Source of the DNA: Congeria kusceri | Taxonomy: Eukaryota > Mollusca > Bivalvia > Myida > Dreissenidae | Assembly (NCBI GenBank): GCA_027627225.1 | Contig: CM051032.1 | Coordinates: 59,974,637-60,038,636 of the forward strand | Direction of reading: 5' to 3' | Length of the DNA: 64,000 nt | Part shown: positions 60,256 through 64,000 of the stretch, piece by piece | Layout of the letters: each line of letters starts with the position of its first letter | How positions within the stretch are numbered: position 1 is the stretch's first letter | The notes under the pieces: model-generated | Seen by the model: only the letters and a program-made list of their open reading frames with translations | What the model was told of the DNA's origin: nothing | The model's database searches: none | Made by a program: the position numbers and the translations under genes

Positions 60256-60289
60256 CCGTATTGGTCGGATTGAAATGTCATGTGTTCAA

Positions 60290-60440
60290 GTGTAACATAT
60301 ATTACAAAAGGAGCACGTGCTAAAGTTTTGAAGTGATTGTGATTATTGATTAACGGAACTCAATAATAAATAAACCGTCAATAGCTAGGGAGGAGTTTAA
60401 ATGTTAATGTCGGAAACACTACTTCAAATGCATGCCCACA
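60290..60440 (+). repeat. Dispersed repeat, copy B left part
   Basis: It matches 8670-8840: ATTACAAAAGGAGCACGTG.TAAA, then TCAATAGCTAGGGAGGAGTT. Same orientation as copy A. The part that follows in copy A is found 3 kb away at 63385-63560. Confidence 0.6.
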
Positions 60441-63384
60441 ATTGCAATACTTTTTTCGAATATTGAACCTTACGAAACATCGACACTATTATGCCTACAT
60501 CAAGTATTTAATTTGAATGGTCAATTCCTACATAATATCACTGCTACGAATACATACATTTGTCAAAATAGGAAGTTATTTCGGATGTTGTACTGATCAG
60601 TTTGTTAATGCAGTATTGCACTACTTCACACGTATCATCACATCTACTAAGTGTTGATTTTGATATATATGGTATTAATTTGTTGTCAGTTTGATTTTAT
60701 ATATTTGTACAGATATCCTATGTTAAGACCATGTAAAATATTGCTTAAATAAACTTGGATTTAACTCTGTAAAACAGTCACATAGATATAATTCCTTACG
60801 TTAGTAAAGATGTATCACATGGTTCGACCATGAAGACTAAATAAGGCATTTACGTCACTTATTCAGGTGAGCAGTGTCGGGCCATCATGATACTCTTGTT
60901 CTGAATATAACGGCCAAAAGTAAAATTTCCGTTTATTGTATGCAATCAATATTCCTACTTGCTGTCAGAATATCGTGGACATGAAAATCTTTCCTTATGG
61001 TAGTCGACTTGCAACATTAATCATTACGCATTTATTTGCAGCGGATTTTTTTAAACAAGCCACCAGCGCGTGGAGCAGTTTCAAACACCGCACAAATCAT
61101 CACGTTTCTACACAAATTTTAAAAAATACAAATGGCGGTGTAAGCTGAAATTTCAAAATGGTGCTGGGTGTTTCAGCCAATACTAGGATGTTGTGAGCTT
61201 AATGAGTAGAACATTGCTGTTTCTGTCAATAATTTACCCTGTGTTGTGCATTAATTTGAAGGTGATATGCTCGGGGAAAATAACAAAGCATGTTCATAAC
61301 AGCTAGTGACTAGTTGAGTCATATACAGGTAAATGGAGATTAATAAACATGTGTTAAGATCTCTTTCTATTCGATGGAAATAATTTAAAGACTCGATAAG
61401 AAATAGACATACGTCGGTCGATATACTTGAACTACATTACAAGTTACTGAACGAATTTGAACATGACAAAACTGTGTTTGTTCATGTTTTGACACTTAAG
61501 CAACTTTGGCGTTCTGCAAAACGATTTTAGACATTAGATACCGACATTATCTACCCACAATTCTAAAGCAGCTTATTTGTCATTGCAAACTATTATACCA
61601 ATCAAACTGTCGTTCGCACGGTTGTCTGATTTCTTACAGATTACTTTGTTATTAACCACTGTTTTTGCAAGTCATATTGGTATCCAGAGGACAGCTCGCG
61701 TGTTTTCTAAAGCCGTACCTGGTCCAAATCAAATTAAAGAAGCCCTGAAAACATATTTGGCAATTACGCCGACTCTTTGATGTTTGTTGATCAACCGATC
61801 AGCCCCAAAAGATCAGAACACAAGATACGATGACTGGGGATGTTTAATGTCTCGTCTACTGTTTCGTAGCTCTTTTGACGAAAGAGTCTTTAGTTAATTT
61901 GAAAGCCGGTGGGGAGGATAGTGAATGCCCTAAAACCATTGTGCTTATTGACTCTTTGTTGCATTTTGGCACCATATCAGGGTTCTGGTACGCAATTTCT
62001 TTCGAAATTTTAGGTGCAAAGCAATTTGTGTGAAATTGATATTAAGGTTAATCAGTTTTTAAGTTTAAGATTATACACAATACGCGTTTTCGTAACATAT
62101 TTGTCTATATACTTTGTGTTGTAAGAAACTACTTTGAGGCAACTGAACAAATCTATAACGTGGTATGGACACAAGTATGTTAAAAATATGACTTTTCACT
62201 CTTTTTTTTATAACGAATATCATGTTTAGAAATCTAGGTAGCCAGCATGATTGCGTCAATTTTATATAATATTATACGAAGTGTGTGTGCTACGTTTTTG
62301 GTAAAGGTTGTAAGACGTATATAAAGTGTTTCTAAGGTTAATCAGTTGATGATGTTTTTGATATAATGATTAATCAATAAATAGGCATCCTTTGTTTTAT
62401 TTGAGGCTGTGGTTTCAATGACCAAACATGTTGTCAAGAACGAACATTTAAAAAACACACATTTCATTATGTTTTTCATGTATAAAGTGATTAAAGCTTG
62501 CAATTCAATATCTGTATGTGTCGTGATTTTGCCATGATATAAAATATCTCGCTATGGATATATGTCTTGTTTGACCATTCATCGTACGTTATAGGTCGAC
62601 AAGACACGTGTACGTTATGCAAATTCTCCAAAAGAATATAACATAATTGTTAAAGGCTCGCAATCATGAATGCAGATGAACGTTTTATAAGATACTTTAA
62701 TACATGTCCCCATTATTTCGTTTTCGCTTACATTCAAAATGTTGTCTTTTTGTTGTTTGGTTTGCTTTTAATTGTTGTTTGGTAGTGGTATTCTTTTATT
62801 GAGCTGTTTGAAATTGTACAAATGTTCTCAATGGAATTTTTATACAAATGTCATTGCACTATTCTGTGGACACCGTTTTCAAATGGTGAGGTTTATGTCA
62901 AGGCCACAACCTTATTTGAAATCCACACCAAATCTGTTTAAAGATTAACGCACTTTGATTGTCGGTTGTTCATTGTCTATTTTGTACACTTGACCAATTG
63001 ATTCTATGTTTAGCGCCCTCATGCTGGTAGGTTTTCGGATGCCTGAGCGAAAAAAAAAGATTTTGACAATGTGAACAGTCGGATAAGGTATAAAATATTT
63101 AAACAAAAAATTGACTTGTTTGGTTTTTTACCAATATTTGTAAAAATAGTGTAAAACTAGTCAAATTACACAGCTAAATACTGTGTTAAAGTAGGTTCCC
63201 AAAAATGAAGACGATATATACTAGTTACAGTTTTGCCTATAAACATTTGCTTTAGCTTGAACCACTGCCATGAATAAATAGTGAAAAACATGTTTTTATC
63301 GACTTGTTTTTTTCCTGCCTAGCTAGTAGGTTTTGAAAAAGCATGGGGACGCTAAACATAAAATCACATTTGTATGGCCTTAAG
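60441..63384. other. Stretch between the two halves of dispersed repeat copy B
   Basis: AT-rich DNA without recognisable genes. Short plus frames at 60936-61148 and 61577-61780 have no motif I know. It could be an insertion into the repeat or the interior missing from copy A. Confidence 0.4.
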
Positions 63385-63560
63385 TATGAAGTAATTAGTA
63401 TAAGATAAATGTTCTCTTTATTTAGATTGAAATTTGTAAAATCATTATTTATTTTTAAATAAAAGGAGAATAAGGAACATATTTACTTGTAATTTCTAAC
63501 AGTGAAATTGAAAAATTATTATTTTCGCAATTTTGCAAATTGTTGTTTTAATACTATAAT
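63385..63560 (+). repeat. Dispersed repeat, copy B right part
   Basis: It matches 8860-9050: AGTAATTAGTATAAGATAAA, TTCTCTTTATTTAGATTGAA, AAAATCATTATTT, ATAAAAGGAGAATAAGGAAC and TAATTTCTAACA. The last 440 bp of the window beyond it show nothing recognisable. Confidence 0.65.
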
Positions 63561-64000
63561 TTTCTATCTTTGTAAACGATAAACGTTGTCCCAGTTAAAC
63601 GACTTACGTAACCTAATCAGGGTACGTCCGCATGTGAAGTTATATTTGGGCTTCGTTGCACGTTTGAGTTGTTTTTAAGGAATGCAATTGAACATGTTGA
63701 CTCATGCAGAAGTATGTCAAACACATTTGTAAAATACAGTTTTACTTAATACAAATTATAAACCATTTGTTTGAAAAACATATCTTGATCAGGCCTGTGT
63801 AATGGAAAGACACATATAAATTAAAATACAAGTGAACCTAACTGAAAGATCGCAATTAAGTAACAATACATGTACAACTTAATTGCATTATATTTTGTAG
63901 ATTAGAGGTAGAATTTGTGATATCAGGATTTGCAGCACTCTGTTTACTGACGAAAACAATTGTTATTATTACTATGTTTGTTGAACTAAGATGACTTTTA

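Noticed and set aside
1..64000. CRISPR arrays, bacterial operons or prophage
   Set aside because: Spliceosomal introns, SINEs and animal genes throughout; no direct-repeat/spacer array seen.

Overview
The window is animal nuclear DNA: AT-rich, intron-rich, about 10 percent coding, and dense with short inverted-repeat elements and tRNA-derived SINEs. A roughly 270-bp GC-rich foldback repeat that recurs here (ends like ATATGAGGCG, inner arms like GGATTAGCCTGTGCA) is one I associate from memory with dreissenid mussels (zebra/quagga mussel). A bivalve is therefore the likely source, but the genus is recognition, not proof.

Layout. (1) 1-5707, minus strand: six exons of SARAF, the ER membrane protein that slows store-operated calcium entry; its 3' end lies off the left edge. 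(2) 5708-11860: intergenic space between two head-to-head genes, made of transposon wreckage. A decayed LINE reverse transcriptase is cut in two by a 4.3-kb element with long inverted ends and a 9-bp target duplication. (3) 11905-31937, plus strand: a complete 17-exon M3A metallopeptidase (thimet oligopeptidase/neurolysin) of 715 codons, with an apparent mitochondrial presequence and a second in-frame start. All 16 intron phases join correctly. Its introns hold SINEs, hAT-like ends, several MITE families and a minisatellite. (4) 32000-44900: no gene recognised; SINEs, bivalve-type dispersed repeats and low-complexity ATC runs. (5) 44915-50189: an apparently full-length PIF/Harbinger DNA transposon with TAA flanks, similar termini, and two convergent genes: a DDE nuclease (one apparent N-terminal frameshift) and a five-exon MADF/Myb-like DNA-binding partner. 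(6) 51553-53111: decayed exons of a cysteine-rich (EB/EGF-like) single-pass membrane protein. (7) 53112-64000: no gene recognised apart from a weak ORF near 60 kb; duplicated and dispersed repeats.

The two cellular genes have unrelated roles (ER calcium regulation; oligopeptide degradation) and probably only share an intergenic region. The observation I rate highest is the foldback family. All six full-length copies have the same orientation relative to the host gene's transcription. Four lie 23-49 nt upstream of a 3' splice site and a fifth 32 nt downstream of a donor.
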